In this document: one piece after another, positions 31,798-43,872 of the stretch
How the letters are laid out: each line of letters begins with the position of its first letter
Position numbering within the stretch: the stretch's first letter is position 1
Source of the DNA: Coenobita brevimanus
Taxonomy: Eukaryota > Arthropoda > Malacostraca > Decapoda > Coenobitidae
Direction: 5' to 3'
Assembly: GCA_032717465.1 (NCBI GenBank)
Contig: CM064683.1
Coordinates: 39,574,798-39,638,797, forward strand
DNA: 64,000 nucleotides
Position numbers and translations under genes: made by a program
The notes under the pieces: model-generated
What the model was told of the DNA's origin: nothing
Databases searched by the model: none
What the model saw: the letters and a program-made list of their open reading frames with translations, nothing else

Positions 31798-33345
31798 ATA
31801 AAGGGAAGGGTGATGCCCTGGAAAGAGGAAATGAGAGAGGTAGAAAGCTTTTAGATCTGTTAATGAAGCGTAATGGAGAGAGTTTTAGAAGGTATGATTA
31901 GAGAAAGAGTGAATATTGATGAGATGGCAGTTTGGGTTCATGCCAGGTAGGGGGACCACTGATGCCATATTCATTGTTCGACAGCTTCAGGAAAAAATAT
32001 ATTGGTAGGAGAAGGGATCTTTATTTTGTTGATTTAAAAAGGCCTTTTGGATGAGTCCCTAGAGAGGTGGTGAAGTGGGCAATGAGAAAGCTTTCATTTG
32101 AGGAGTGGCTGGTTAGGGTGGTTATGGCCATGCATGTGGGTGCTCACACCCAGGTAAGAGTGGAATGGAGATTCGAGTGGTGAGTTTTCCGTGAATGTTG
32201 GTGTGCATCAGGGGTCAGTCTTGAGTCCCATGTTGTTTATCATGGTACTTGGAAGCCCTTTCACGTGACTTTAGAAACGGACTTCCGTGAGAGTTGTTGG
32301 GGAAGCTGATGATTTGGTGTTGATTACAGAGAACGAAGGGGAGGCGGAGGAAAGGTTTAGGAAGTGGAGAGATGGTATGGAGAGACGAAGGAAAGGTTTA
32401 GGAAGTGGAGAGATGGTATGGGGCACAAGGGCTTTCAGGGTAAATGTAGATAAAACAAAAAGATGATATCTAGGGTTGGTGGTAATACTGTCAAAGACGA
32501 GGGAGAGTGAAGAAGTGTAGTCTGCCACAAGGGCGTGGGAAGTTGTAGTTGCATCTTCAGTGGTGTGTGTGATAAAATGGTGCATAAGAGATGTAGTGGT
32601 ATTAGAGTGTAGACTGTGAGATAATGCTGATTTTATGTGTACGATGTGTTTGGGCGGAGCAGGTGGAGATTGTCAGGACGTGAAAGGATTGAACTTGCTG
32701 GTGAATTTCTTGAGTGTGTGGAAGAGTTTTGTTATTTGGGAGACATGTTGTGTGCTGGAGGTGGGGCTGGAGCTACCACTGTGGCTAGGGTGAGAAGTGG
32801 TTAAAGAAGTTCAGGGAGCTGTTGCCTCTCCTGACATTGAGAGGGCTCTCCCTACGTGCCAAGGGGTCTCTTTGTATGCAGCATGTGTTAGAAGTGTAAT
32901 GCTGTATGGCAGTGAGACCTGGGCAGTGAAGGAGGAAGATATTCGCCGGCTCAGACGTACAGAAATGACAATGATTAGGTGGATGTGCAGTGTGTCCCCG
33001 CGTCCAAGGCAATATGGGCTGGGTTTACGATGGAAGAGTTGAGGAGGTAGGATGGGACTGGAGTGCTGGTGTTGTGATGAGGAGAGGTAGATTGAGATGG
33101 TTTGGATGGCATGTGGAGAGGATGGGGGATGATAATTGGGTGAGGAAGGTGAGAAGTGTTAATATTGGGGGTGGGGTAATGAGGGGCAGACCTGGAGAAA
33201 GACATGGGACGAGGTCATTAAGTGTGACCCTTAGGGTTAAGGGACTGAACAGGGAGGCTGCAATGGATCGTGCAGCGTGGAGAGCTGTCATTAGGTGACC
33301 AAGCGCCGACACATGTGTTGGAGCCTTTAAAAACGAAAACGAACA
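31798..33345 (+). pseudogene. LINE D, decayed RTE-like LINE
   Basis: Readable across shifted frames are KGKGDAL, RGRKLLDLLMK, YFVDLK plus VPREVVKWAMRKLSFEEWL (motif A region), VGVHQGSVLSPMLF-like text with changes (motif B), then SVMLYGSETWAVKEEDIRR. The C-terminus is LRWFGWHVERM, DDNWVRKVRSV and DRAAWRAVIR. The tail is gagcctttaaaaacgaaaac. The A.DR..WR ending is usual in RTE-like LINEs. A 55-bp internal duplication (gaaaggtttaggaagtggag) lies at 32350-32420. Confidence 0.75.
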
Positions 33346-34290
33346 CGAATACGAAATCTTACCCCTTCGTTAACATACATATGCATACATACATACACAC
33401 ACATACCCGTACACACACGCATACACGCACACATGAACATAGGTAGCCTATATGTATCTATATATATGCATAAGACACAATGAATAAATAAACTAAAAAC
33501 AAACAATAATCAGCAAGCAATCCGGCGATTTCCAACAGCGGCGGGGGCCTGACCCCCTCCCTCTAGAGTGGCGTCGAAGGAGACCCCGTCACTGCCCCGT
33601 GAGGGACTTGCCTTATCCTAGCTCCTACCAGCGCCTGGGTTCTTCCTGCCTTTATAACCAGGCCCTCTAAGGACCCCCTTCATGGCAGTGCTATAGCGAC
33701 ACCCCCTCAGGGGTTCGGCTTGGTACTAGGGCAGGGACTCTAAGTGGCAGACAGGAAGGCCAGCCGACACAGCAGCAGAAGAGCAGCGTGGTGGGAGACT
33801 CAGCAATAAGTCACACAAGTCGCTGTGAAAGTCATCGGGACAACAGCAATAATAAAGTCTACGGAGTTGACTACCCAGTTTTCACTGTCTCGGTGACTGG
33901 GGCAGCGGTAGGACCATCGCAACTGCTGGACCGGTGTAGCGTTATAAGTCCCCCTGTTGCCCTCTACGGCGCATGCGCGAGGGTTGCCAGAGGCCGCCAC
34001 AAATATGCCATTTGTCCTCTGATCTCTGTAGGGGTAACATGATCGGAGCCTCTCGCCCTTTGTTTATAAACGGCAAATGGTCATTCAAGCTTCGTTATCA
34101 TTCGTTGTCCTCAAAGCTTTCTCGGGTAGTTTCCGCCCTCAAATTAAATTAGATTAGGCGGAAAGTGGTAAAAATTCGAATTTCTAAGGGTATGAATGAG
34201 TTAGGTTGGATAAATATAAGTTATAATTAATCATCTGGGGACGAGTTATCTAATCTGGTAGGCGTGAGGATTGCCTTAGCTTTGAATCTT
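33346..34290. other. No recognised gene; LTR-like block 33540-34040
   Basis: The block contains aataataaagtc (a possible polyadenylation signal at about 33846) and ends ctgtaggggtaaca, a weak TG...CA resemblance to a solo LTR. No partner LTR, primer site or coding region is visible, so this stays a guess. Confidence 0.2.
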
Positions 34291-34299
34291 TACAGGAAT

Positions 34300-35640
34300 G
34301 AGTTAAGCCTGTACTGTCCCGTGTATTAAACCATTTTTATCATACATATCCTTGAAATTATAAATAGTTTTGGCACACACTACCCCATTAGGCTGTGCAT
34401 TCCACTGATCAATTGTCCTTAATAGGGAAACTGAATTTCCATACATCTTTATCACCTCTCTTTTTATACTGTACTTTGCAATGTCCTCTTGTTGATGCCT
34501 CACACATATGATATAGGACCATTTATGTCTATTTCTTTTCTGTTCCCCTGATATGCATTTATATAGCATAATCATGTCTCCCTCCTCCTCTCCTGCAGCG
34601 TTGGTAAATTCAATCTTTCCAGTCTTTCTCAGTAAATTAAATCCCTTAAGCTTGGTACTCATCTTGTAGTGGCTCGTTGTACATTTTCAATCTTATTCTG
34701 TGTTTTTTGAGATGAGGATTCCAGACTACTGGTGAGGCATACTCCAGAGTTGGTCTGCTGAATATCTTCCTCAGCATATCTTCATTTATATATGTGAATG
34801 CTATTCTCATATTAACAAGCAATGTATACATGTTTCGCACCTCTCCTCACTGATGTGATCATCAGGAGATAGTCTGTTACTGATAATTACTCCTAGGTCC
34901 TTCTCCTTTTTCTGATGTGTGTAGGGTTGATCTTCCTAACTTATAATACCAATCTGGTCTTTTCTCACTTTTACCAAATTTTAATATGCCATGACACTTA
35001 TCCACATTAAATTCCATTTGCCATTTATTGCTCCATTCATGAAGCTTGTTCAATTCCTCTGCAGCTCTTTTTGCAAGAATCTATGTTAGTAATTTTCTTT
35101 TGAATTTTTGCATCATCTGCAAACATATTTAGATAGCTTCCGTTTCCAATATTACTGTTCATGCCATTTATATATACTAAAAACATAATATACTAAAAAC
35201 ATAACTGAGCCCTGTGGAACTCCACTGGTCACTTCCCTCCATGATGAGTACTTTCCTTTAATATTGTTCTCATTTCCTCTTTCTCTGAGGAAATCCTGCA
35301 TCCATAACAGTGGACATTGCCTTGGATACCTCCTTGATGGTACAGCTTCCATAAAAGTCTTTGGTGGCGGTACTCTGTCAAATGCTTTCTTAAAATCTAA
35401 ATAGACACTGTCCACTCATCCTTCTCTTTTCTGCAATGCCTCTAACTTTGTCATAATTGCTTAGAAGATTAGTAACACATGATTTTCCCTTCCTAAAACC
35501 TAACTGCCTCTCTTTTATCATACCATGTTCTAGAGTGTTTTACCCAAACTTCCCTTATCAGCTTTTCTAGTATCTTACAACACTGGTCAGTGATACTGGT
35601 CTGTAGTTGAGTAGTTCTTATTGTGTTAAATTTGACTAGT
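34300..35640 (-). pseudogene. LINE C, second decayed copy in reverse orientation
   Basis: Minus-strand frames read VYLDFKKAFDRVP (motif A), YSSWREVTSGVPQGSVM (motif B), FSRPTLEYASPVVWNPHLKK, then TIYNFKDMYDKNGLIHGTVQ. They align block by block with 24100-25465. Stops and frame changes are frequent. Motif C lies in a decayed stretch near 35100. Confidence 0.8.
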
Positions 35641-35684
35641 GTACAGGTATTTGTAGACCTCACAGGTGGTTAAGAGGGATGAGT

Positions 35685-36040
35685 AAAGGACTCATGAATG
35701 GAATGGAATGAAATGGAATGGAATTAAAAAAAAAAAAAAAGGAAAGCGGGCACCAAGCCACTCAGTGACTAAGTTTCCCCCTGGAGAGGGTGTGGGGATA
35801 GAATACCTTCTCAGTATCCCTGCTTGTCTGTTTAAACTGTCTAAAAGGGACACTTTAATCTTCATCCTTCCTCTTTTCCCCCTCTGCTTCTTGTACTTTA
35901 CTTGTCCCACCTCTCTGCCTTATATTTTCAATTTAATACCCACCCAACTCCTATTGTACTGCCATATAGTCAGCTGGAGTGGCTTGGTGCTCGCTTTCTC
36001 TTTCTTTCTTTTTTTTTTTTTAATAATCCATTCCATTCAG
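35685..36040. repeat. Foldback element with ~80-bp terminal inverted repeats
   Basis: The left end holds aatggaatggaatt, an A-run, then gcaccaagccactcagtgac. The right end is its reverse complement (agtggcttggtgctcgcttt, a T-run, then aatccattccatt). The interior holds atccctgcttgtctgtttaa and a pyrimidine stretch. It has no coding capacity. Confidence 0.75.
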
Positions 36041-36059
36041 TGACTAAGTTATATGGCAA

Positions 36060-36400
36060 TGTATCTTAGGGTGGCATTGAAAATATATGGCAGAGAGGTG
36101 TAAACAGGATAAAGTAGAATAGGGGCTATGAGGGGGAAAAGGGGAAGGATTTTTAGTTGGGCTTTTACGACATGCAGGGATACTGAGGAAGTATTCTATA
36201 CCCTCCCCCCTCTCGCTGGGAGGGGAAAGGACTCGTGAGATAACCGTGACTGGGAGCTGGCTTAGTTTCCATTGATAGTACCCCTCAGAGGGCAACAGAA
36301 TACTTCCCCCAGTGTATCCCTGCTTGTGTGTTGGGCACTTTAATCTCCATCCTTCCCCTCTTCCCACTCTGCTTCTGTACTTTCATCTGTCTTACCTCTC
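36060..36400. repeat. Two further partial copies of the foldback interior
   Basis: 36085-36250 is a minus-orientation copy (gagggggaaaaggggaagga, catgcagggatactgaggaa). 36290-36400 is a plus-orientation copy (tgtatccctgcttgtgtgtt) cut by the N gap. Head-to-head copies next to a gap suggest an assembly-difficult palindrome. Confidence 0.7.
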
Positions 36401-36500
36401 NNNNNNNNNNNNNNNNNNNNNNNNNNNNNNNNNNNNNNNNNNNNNNNNNNNNNNNNNNNNNNNNNNNNNNNNNNNNNNNNNNNNNNNNNNNNNNNNNNNN
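36401..36500. other. Assembly gap (100 N)
   Basis: Exactly 100 unknown bases, a conventional scaffold gap of undetermined true length. Confidence 1.
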
Positions 36501-36610
36501 CATATTCACAATCCTCATCTCATCCAAAGTACAAAAGTACTTATATTTATAGAAATAAGACCAGTGTCATAACTAGTAGCCCGAACCATGTGGTATCTTT
36601 GTGTGTGTGT

Positions 36611-36613
<3 letters not shown>

Positions 36614-36647
<34 letters not shown>

Positions 36648-37017
36648 CGAAAAGGAAGGACTGTCTGAAGTAAGAGTTATGAATGAATAACTGGAAAAGT
36701 GTTGTCATGGTATACTTGTGAGTGTCAGAGATTCTGTATGCCCGAGATACAACTGACAGGTGCAATTATGCAAAGATTTGCATAATTGCAGCAGCCACTT
36801 CAAAAACCTTAATGGCGTGGTGCAGACCCCTAGACTTGAGACTTGTGCATCACAAGCTGAGTATACTGCCAGGTACGAGTACAGTACCTGTTGCAAAATA
36901 ATATCTATTGTGTTGTGATGTCGGTAAGTGATTGGAGGTAATAACATTTAGTGTGACTTTAAATTCTGAGGTACTAAACATTGTCTTTTAGTGCAGCATC
37001 AACATTTCTTGCATCCC

Positions 37018-37065
<48 letters not shown>
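36614..37065. repeat. (GA)n and (TC)n microsatellites
   Basis: (GA)n lies at 36614-36644 and (TC)n at 37022-37066. The sequence between has no recognised gene. Confidence 0.9.
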
Positions 37066-37068
<3 letters not shown>

Positions 37069-37172
37069 CAGTTTTCACATAACTTTCTCCGAGTCATAGC
37101 TTTTTTCGTTAACAATTTCCTTATTTTGTTCTTGATCCTTCTCTATGTATTTTGAGCCAAGTTTATTCTAGC

Positions 37173-37173
<1 letters not shown>

Positions 37174-37238
<65 letters not shown>
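37174..37238. repeat. (TG)n microsatellite
   Basis: About 32 TG repeats. Confidence 0.95.
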
Positions 37239-37240
<2 letters not shown>

Positions 37241-37259
37241 ACAATAACACAAAATGTTT

Positions 37260-37840
37260 TTATCTGATTTTAAGAATAGTCGCTGGAGATGCAGCCAGAC
37301 AGCCGAGGTGTCGACCAAACTTGGTGCTTGAGGGTCAAGCAACAGAAAAGGAGTTCGATTTTGAGAACAGTCAGTCAAAGGTCAAGGTTAAATGGCAAAG
37401 TCAGAGTTCAAACTTTGTGTCTGTGTATGAACAAAATAACAAATGGTGTTTTGACCCGACATGAGCCAACCTTGGTGAAAGAGTTGACCAACAGTCAAGG
37501 AATTGATATTATTTTTAAAGAACAATCGGCCAAAGTCAGAAACACATGGCACTGAAACTTTCAGCAGTTTGTATCCAATTTACAGCGTATTTTGTGAAAT
37601 AGTTCAGGGTAAAGTTAGAACATAGGGCTTTGCTTTTGAGAACAATCATTGTAAGATCAAGGACTTACAGATAGGTCAAAATCAAGGTCACAGGGCAAGG
37701 TTAACTCGAACTGAGCTTTTCCGATCTGGACCAGACTAGTTGGAAGTGTTAAGTGTCAGACAAGAATGAAGTAATTCGATTTTGAGAACAATTGCGTGAA
37801 GGTCAATACCACAGGACAAAATAAACTGATCGTTCCTTAG
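37260..37840. repeat. Degenerate tandem repeat rich in AAGGTCA
   Basis: Three to four loose ~140-bp units carry ttttgagaacaatc followed by aggtcaaggtcacagggcaa-like text. No gene is visible. A poly(T) run of 32 bases follows at 37931-37962. Confidence 0.65.
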
Positions 37841-37926
37841 ATCAATGGGTGGGTGTGGGTGGTGACTCTTTGGGTGCTCCTTCATTCTGTTCTGGATGTC
37901 TGCAGACAGTTTTATTTAGCTTTGGG

Positions 37927-37965
<39 letters not shown>

Positions 37966-38129
37966 GAGAGATTAGATATAATTATCATTTACTCCTTCAC
38001 TACAAGAGGGTTCCCAAAGCTGGATACAGCAGTCAGGAATTAGCTAAAATAAATCAGCAAAACACGTCACTTAAGGGGTTAATGAAGTCCAAACCCTCAA
38101 ACACTTTGCCCCAACTGGTATCAATCTGC

Positions 38130-38735
38130 CCATGTTATAATCAACAGGCAACTTATAATAAACACATGCCTCATATTATTTGATACTGTGACAATCTAAC
38201 AATACTCCTTTAACCAGTTCATAAACACCTGCCCAGTATCATCTGATCAGTGTGGTCATCTGCCAATGAGTGGCCTGCAGTCCGACCGGACCCAGGTTCA
38301 AGTCCCCGCTGGGGCAGGGAACAGTTTAAGGATCTGAATTTCATTAAATCAGACTTTACTGATCTACCAGAAGACCCGCCGACATGTAGTAAAAATACCC
38401 CGCTAATACAAATACACCAATTCTGTATGAGACAGCCCTAGCATGTATTCAATATGGATGGTGGGTGTTAGCGCCGAAGTGGTGACATGTAGAGAGGTGT
38501 ATGGTATGTAGGAGGGCTACTGGGCCTTGAGAACAGGCTGTGAAGCCTATGCCCAGAGTCAGACACATAAAAAAAAATAATAATAATAGTTGATAAACAC
38601 GTGCCACATTGATTAGTGAGGTCATCTAATGATTAGCAGTCCACTCCCTTTACATTCAGTACCAACCTGCCACATATTATTGGATGTGACTGGTAACAAT
38701 GTAATCAATAATCCACTTCCCTACCATTAAGTGAG
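38130..38735. repeat. Degenerate ~85-bp repeats around a SINE candidate
   Basis: The motifs ataaacacatgcctcatatt, ataaacacctgcccagtatc and ataaacacgtgccacattga start similar units on both sides of the SINE candidate. Confidence 0.55.
38240..38589 (+). mobile_element. tRNA-like SINE candidate
   Basis: ggttcaagtcc at 38295-38305 matches a pol III B box (GGTTCRANTCC) and is followed by ccgctggggca as in a tRNA T arm. A non-coding body follows, ending in an A-run plus (TAA)n at 38571-38589. A convincing A box is not obvious, so tRNA ancestry is tentative. Confidence 0.45.
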
Positions 38736-38774
38736 CACCAGTTACATATTTTCATAACAGGCTTAAAATATATT

Positions 38775-39075
38775 AGTTGGAATGGATAGGAAGCGTTAGG
38801 AGAAACACACTGAGGTGGTTTGGACGTGTGGAGAGGATGGAGAGTGAGAGACTGATGAGGAGAGTGTATGTGAGTGAAGTGAAGGTGGGGAGAGGGAAGG
38901 GGAGGCCAAGGATGAAATGGAGGGATGGAGCAGAGAGGTATACGAGTATGAGAGAGGTGGGTGTGAGCAGAGAGCAGGGCATTGAACTGGCGGGGGACAG
39001 AGCGACATGGAGGAGATTTGTTTGTGGCCACCCCTTGCGGGATTAAGGCGTCTGGCGATAGATAGATAGATAGAC
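38775..39075 (+). mobile_element. LINE B 3' fragment
   Basis: It encodes RRNTLRWFGRVERMESERLM and the GRGKGRPRMKWRDG block, then ends ggccaccccttgcgggatta with aaggcgtctggcgatagata and a (GATA)n tail. It is a 5'-truncated copy, open for 89 codons. Confidence 0.85.
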
Positions 39076-39079
39076 AGAA

Positions 39080-39990
39080 TGGAGAAAGGAACTGAATATT
39101 TAGGTAAAAAGAGATAATACTCTATGAACTGAGATTAAAGGGAGAGTAAAAAGGCAATATAATAATTTGGACATATTTTAATTATGCTCTTCTCAGTGTT
39201 GGCTGAAGAATCGTCCTGTCTTCATCACTCCACTCACCACAGACGGCTCTTATCTTCCTCTCATGTGAAGCTGGAAAACTGTGTTGTGTTGTTAAGCCTC
39301 CTGAGCATCGAGAGTAAAAATTTAAAATATCCTCGTCTTGCTTGCGCTCATTGCCTCCACATAAACCCCTTTGCTCCCAGAGTTTCTGTGCGAAGGATCA
39401 TGCTGGAAGGGTGCTAGGCGTCCCGCCCTCCGCCTGTCGGCTCATAGTCGCAAAACTCATAGGTCCCTACCCCGCAGTTCCCTTCTTTATTAGAGTTTGA
39501 AAATGCCCAGTTCTTTTCCATACTGGGGACACGGTGCGCAAAAGGGTTAAAGGAAACTCATGGAAGCCTCTGAAAACCCTTGTTACACAAGTGGAATTCC
39601 TGCGAAACGTCAAAGAAATCAGATCCCTAAATTAGAGGGTACAGGAAGGGTAAAGTAAGGAAGAGGCGGGGGTGGGGCGGGGTGGAGTGACTATCATTGC
39701 AAGGAACACTGCTCATCGACTGGTGTCCGGGAAGTATTAATAAAATACATCTGAAATTAACTTCACCAATCTGATGTGGTGCGACAATCCATTTGACAAA
39801 AAGCAGGTAAAAATATTGTTTTCAATCAAATGTTTACACGTTCCCTTTAGTGACGCAGTTTATTTCTCGCTTCTTACCAACAAGATATTTTATATGAAGA
39901 ATCCCTGCAGCTGAAGGTGTTACCGGAGACTATAACCCCTTCAAGTCGAAAAATATTCCTTGTATTGAAACAACTGTCCGTAACGGCATA
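39080..39990. other. No recognised gene; dispersed block at 39392-39480
   Basis: 39392-39480 matches 50630-50715 in inverse orientation (shared gcctagcacccttccagca and gactatgagccga on the minus strand). The rest shows nothing I recognise. Confidence 0.5.
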
Positions 39991-39996
39991 TTCATA

Positions 39997-40003
39997 TACT
40001 GTT

Positions 40004-40080
<77 letters not shown>
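39997..40080. repeat. (TA)n microsatellite
   Basis: About 42 TA repeats, abutting the 3' end of LINE F. Confidence 0.95.
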
Positions 40081-40082
<2 letters not shown>

Positions 40083-40084
<2 letters not shown>

Positions 40085-40970
40085 CTGATCATGCACTTTA
40101 CCTCACAACATTCATCCAGCCAGCTCGATCTCTTGTCAGTTCCATGGCCTCACCGGCTTCCAAACCTCTCTTCCTCAATCACTCATCCACCACATCTCTC
40201 CGCCTTTTCCTTGGCCTACCTCACCTCCTCCCTCCTTCAAATTCTCTCAGATATACCTTTTTCACCACTCTATTGTTATCCATTCTCTCCACATGACCAT
40301 ACCATCTCAGTACACTCTTCGATTCTGGTGTCCATTGACTTCCTCATTCCACACCTTTCACGAATCACATTATTGCGTATGCTATCCACCCTCTGTACGC
40401 CACATACATTCCTCAGCAGTCCCATCGACACTGCTCTTAATCTTGGCTTTTCATTTTCATGCCACACCATAGTCTCACATCTATATGTTAAAGTTGGCAC
40501 TAACACTCCCTCATGTAAGCCTCGTGCAGCTAATACACTTAAGCCTCTGTTTCTTATCAAGGCCTTCATTGCACCAGCTACTTTTCTTCCTTGTGTCACT
40601 CTACTTTCCACTTCTTTTGTATATTTTCCTCTCTTTTGTATCACTGTACCCAGGTTTTATAACTCTCTCACCAGTTCCAGTCTCTCTCCATTCACTGTAA
40701 CATCACACTGGGAGTAACCTTCTCTCTCAGTAACCATCATTTTACTCTTTCCTACATTTACTCTCAAGGCACGATGCTCATAGACATCAGCAAAACTCTG
40801 CACAAGTCTACCAAGTTCTTGTCCGCTACTTGCAAGCAGTACTTCATCATCAGCGTACAACAAATTTGAGATATTCCATCCATTACCATTCATTACCAAC
40901 GCCATCCCTCTCTCCATTACTCGTGTTTTTACTTCTCTCATCATCCCATCCATCTCTCTATCTCTCTATC

Positions 40971-41026
<56 letters not shown>

Positions 41027-41829
41027 TATATATATATAGAAATATATATAGATATATATAGATTTTTTGATATATATATGTAGATATATAGATATATAGA
41101 TATATAGATATAGATAGATAGATAGATAGATAGATATAAATATAGATATATATTTTGAACAACCACGGGGACATCACACCGATCGTGAACCACTCACTTA
41201 GATGCCCATTAACCCTTACACATGCTTCGCTACCATCATAAGAACTCTTGACAGCACCTAGCATCTTACTATTTACACCGTACATGCGCAAAACTTTCCA
41301 CGATCCCTCTCTGTCCACTTTGTCGTATGCTTTTTCCAGATCCATGAATGCCGTAAACACCTTATGGTCCTTCTCACAAGCCTTCTCTGCTATCTGTCTC
41401 ACTGCAAATATATGATCCACACATCCTTTGCCACTCCTAAAGCCACCCCGTTCATCACTCCCAAGGACTTCTGATATCTCTGTTACTTTCTTTATAACAA
41501 TTCTTCCATACACCTTCCCTACCACACTCAATAAACTTATGCCACAATAATTCTTGCACTCATTCCGCTCACCTTTATTTTTGTACAGGGGTACAATCAC
41601 AACCTTTTTCCACTCTGCAGGCACAGTTTCACTTATCCATGCCTTCTTACATATCTCCAACAAGCACTTCATTCCATTCTCTCCACTACACTTAAGCATC
41701 TCTGCATACACCTCATCATGCCCAGCTGCTTTCCCTGTGCGAGTGTAACGTCTCTTGGCACTGCATTCCTTCTCTGCACACCCCCAAACCAATCACGTTT
41801 ACAGCCGCTCTGCTCTCTCTAATCCCATT

Positions 41830-41835
<6 letters not shown>
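40083..41835 (-). pseudogene. LINE F, RTE-like LINE interrupted by a TA/GATA array
   Basis: On the minus strand the order is [38 protein letters not shown], motif [18 protein letters not shown] and the motif B region [11 protein letters not shown]. The array 40974-41155 follows. Then come [12 protein letters not shown], motif C LLYADDEVLL, RVNVGKSKMM, a frame break, and GRKVAGAMKALIRNRGLSV with LTYRCETMVWHENEK near the C-terminus. The motif B line lacks the usual KQG (one deletion). The family is close to LINE B. (TA)n arrays abut both ends. Confidence 0.85.
40974..41155. repeat. (TA)n/(GATA)n array inside the LINE F RT gene
   Basis: The array sits exactly at the codons for K/N-IY-MDG, where the uninterrupted LINE B copy reads aatatatatatggatgg. 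It keeps the frame open as IYIYI and LSIYLSI. Confidence 0.9.

Positions 41836-41899
<64 letters not shown>
41836..41899. repeat. (TA)n microsatellite
   Basis: About 32 TA repeats at the upstream edge of LINE F. Confidence 0.95.
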
Positions 41900-41901
<2 letters not shown>

Positions 41902-42530
41902 CACACTCACTGAGTCGCCTTGCTAATATATTTGTTGATTTTAGTAAAACAGGGACGTAGCCGAAAGAAAAGTGGAGAGAAACAGTGGTCACAGGAAGGT
42001 GGCGAGGGGCAAGGTGAAGCTGGCAGTAATGCAGCACTACGGAATTAAATGAAATCGCACTCAGTTCCGAAATAAGAGCGCGTTCTTTTTCGAGTCTATT
42101 AATAACCCTTTGGCGATTAAAGAAAAAAAAAAATCAGCTTGTGTTTTGCCTGCCATGATACGATTTTGGTCGGACCAGAAGTTGCGTCTCTTCGTCAAAG
42201 GGTGAAAAGGTATACCCGGGCAAATTCGTATATTTTTTTCCAGTATGAAGATGAGTTGATTTCATTCGTGCTATATGGGTGTGATTATATTTATGTGGTA
42301 TATTTTATTTATTATTTGATTGTGTTTTTTTTTATTTCTTTTTCATTTTCCTTTTTCTTATATTATTGCCTGGGAAAAACTCTTGAACTGGAGATGTTAG
42401 ATATACTTACTTGTGTCATCAGATGTTTCGCTGAATGGGGCTTCTACTGAGCTCAATATAATTGTCTGGTGAAAGAAAATTAAAGATCCTTTATTTTTGT
42501 GAAGGGATTAATGTTCTGGCCGCAGGATAG
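41900..42530. other. No recognised gene
   Basis: AT-rich, apparently single-copy sequence. A + frame at 42139-42450 is hydrophobic (Tyr/Phe-rich) but unsupported by start context or homology. Confidence 0.4.
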
Positions 42531-42569
42531 TAGTTCAGGGACTATCTGCAGTTACGACCATTTAGCTTT

Positions 42570-43230
42570 GATAGTTTCACCAGTCTATCTATCCATCTAC
42601 GTATCTACCTACCTACCAACTCACCTGTCTATCTACCTTCTCACCTGTATGCCCAATTACCTGCCTACCTTCTCACATTCTTCCTCCTTAGGCTTCAAGT
42701 TCTCATTGCTTGTTTGCTTAATTCATTTGTCTTTGTCGTCTTGTCTTTTCCTGTTTCTCTCATATGCATTTTTATCTACCCATGTACTTACCTGTCATCT
42801 CCTGGGCATACTTCCCTCCGCACTTTACTGCCTACCTTCCTATTTACCTGTTTACCCATCCACCAGCCTACCCACCCATTTACCTATCTGGCTTTCCTAC
42901 ACCCTACTTACTTTACCAACCTGTCCACCTACCCATCCATGCACCCATCCCAACCTTTTACCCATGCATCTCTATGAGCCTTCTTTTTATTTACCTACCA
43001 CCTATCTATCAGTCTGTCTATCTATCTGTCTACCTACTTACCTGCATACTTACATATACCTACTTACCCATCCTACCGTCCTACCCATTGGCTTACCTCT
43101 CTCCGCTTTAGCTTCTGTCTACCTACCAACCAACTTACCTACTCATTTACCAACCAGCCAACCAGCTTACGTACCTACCTACCTACTTTTCCTCCAAGCC
43201 TCCACTCACCTCACTTCACCATTAATATTC
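42570..43230. repeat. (TACC/CATC)-rich minisatellite
   Basis: Degenerate tacctacctaccaactcacc-type repeats that keep long Leu/Tyr/Pro/Thr frames open. No gene is called. Confidence 0.85.
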
Positions 43231-43614
43231 CTCCCCCGTCTGTCCTGCGAAAAACAGAGATTCATCTGAGGGTGTCGTTAAATGGCTGTCATCATCCATT
43301 TTTTAGCCCCATTAACACTCGCCAGCCAGTCACTGGGCGAGAGGGCACGAATTTCCTGGTTCAGACAATGGTGACGAGAGAGGTAGGACAGTAAAGGGAG
43401 GTTCGTCAGTAGCGCTGCACTAAAAACGCATCTGGCGGTATCTTATGTCTTGCAGGAATGGCTGAGTATGCTGGTGTGGGCGTCAATGTGGCAGTGGGAG
43501 TGGGAACTGAATAAATGATACATAGCGCTGAATGAGGCGTCCCTGCAACACAAAAATCGCCTGGCAATGTGGAAGAGGAGCGTTATGTAGTTCGCTCTGT
43601 ATCGTAGCTTTGCA

Positions 43615-43870
43615 GTCCAATCCCCCCGTTCCTACCCTCTCCTACCCCCTTCCCTACTTCCTCTTTACCCCTTTCCTACGCCCTCCTTCCCTCCGTTCCT
43701 ACCCTCTCCTACCCCCGTTCCTACGCTCTCCTTCCCTTTTCCTCGCGTCTCTCCATCCCTTTTCCTCGTCTCTCCTTTCACCCGTTCCTACCCTCTCCTT
43801 CCCCCGTTTCTACCCTCCTTCCCTTTTCTGCCCTCTCCAACCCCCGCGCTTACCCTATCTTTCCCCTTTT
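43615..43870. repeat. ~18-25 bp C-rich minisatellite
   Basis: Tandem ccgttcctaccctctcctac and close variants, about ten copies. The reverse complement lies at 62640-62890. Confidence 0.85.
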
Positions 43871-43872
43871 TT

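Noticed and set aside
33540..34040. Solo LTR
   Set aside because: A possible polyadenylation signal and weak TG...CA ends only. No second copy, target duplication or primer site is visible.
37177..37238. Coding potential of TG and TA microsatellites (VCVC, IYIY runs)
   Set aside because: Pure dinucleotide repeats have stop-free frames by chance.
38290..38310. Functional tRNA gene
   Set aside because: Only a B box-like sequence is present. No cloverleaf could be built and an A/TAA tail follows, which fits a SINE.
42580..43269. Leu/Tyr/Pro/Thr-rich long frame, repeated at 63260-63961
   Set aside because: Encoded by a TACC/CATC minisatellite; its presence in both arms reflects the inverted duplication, not coding constraint.
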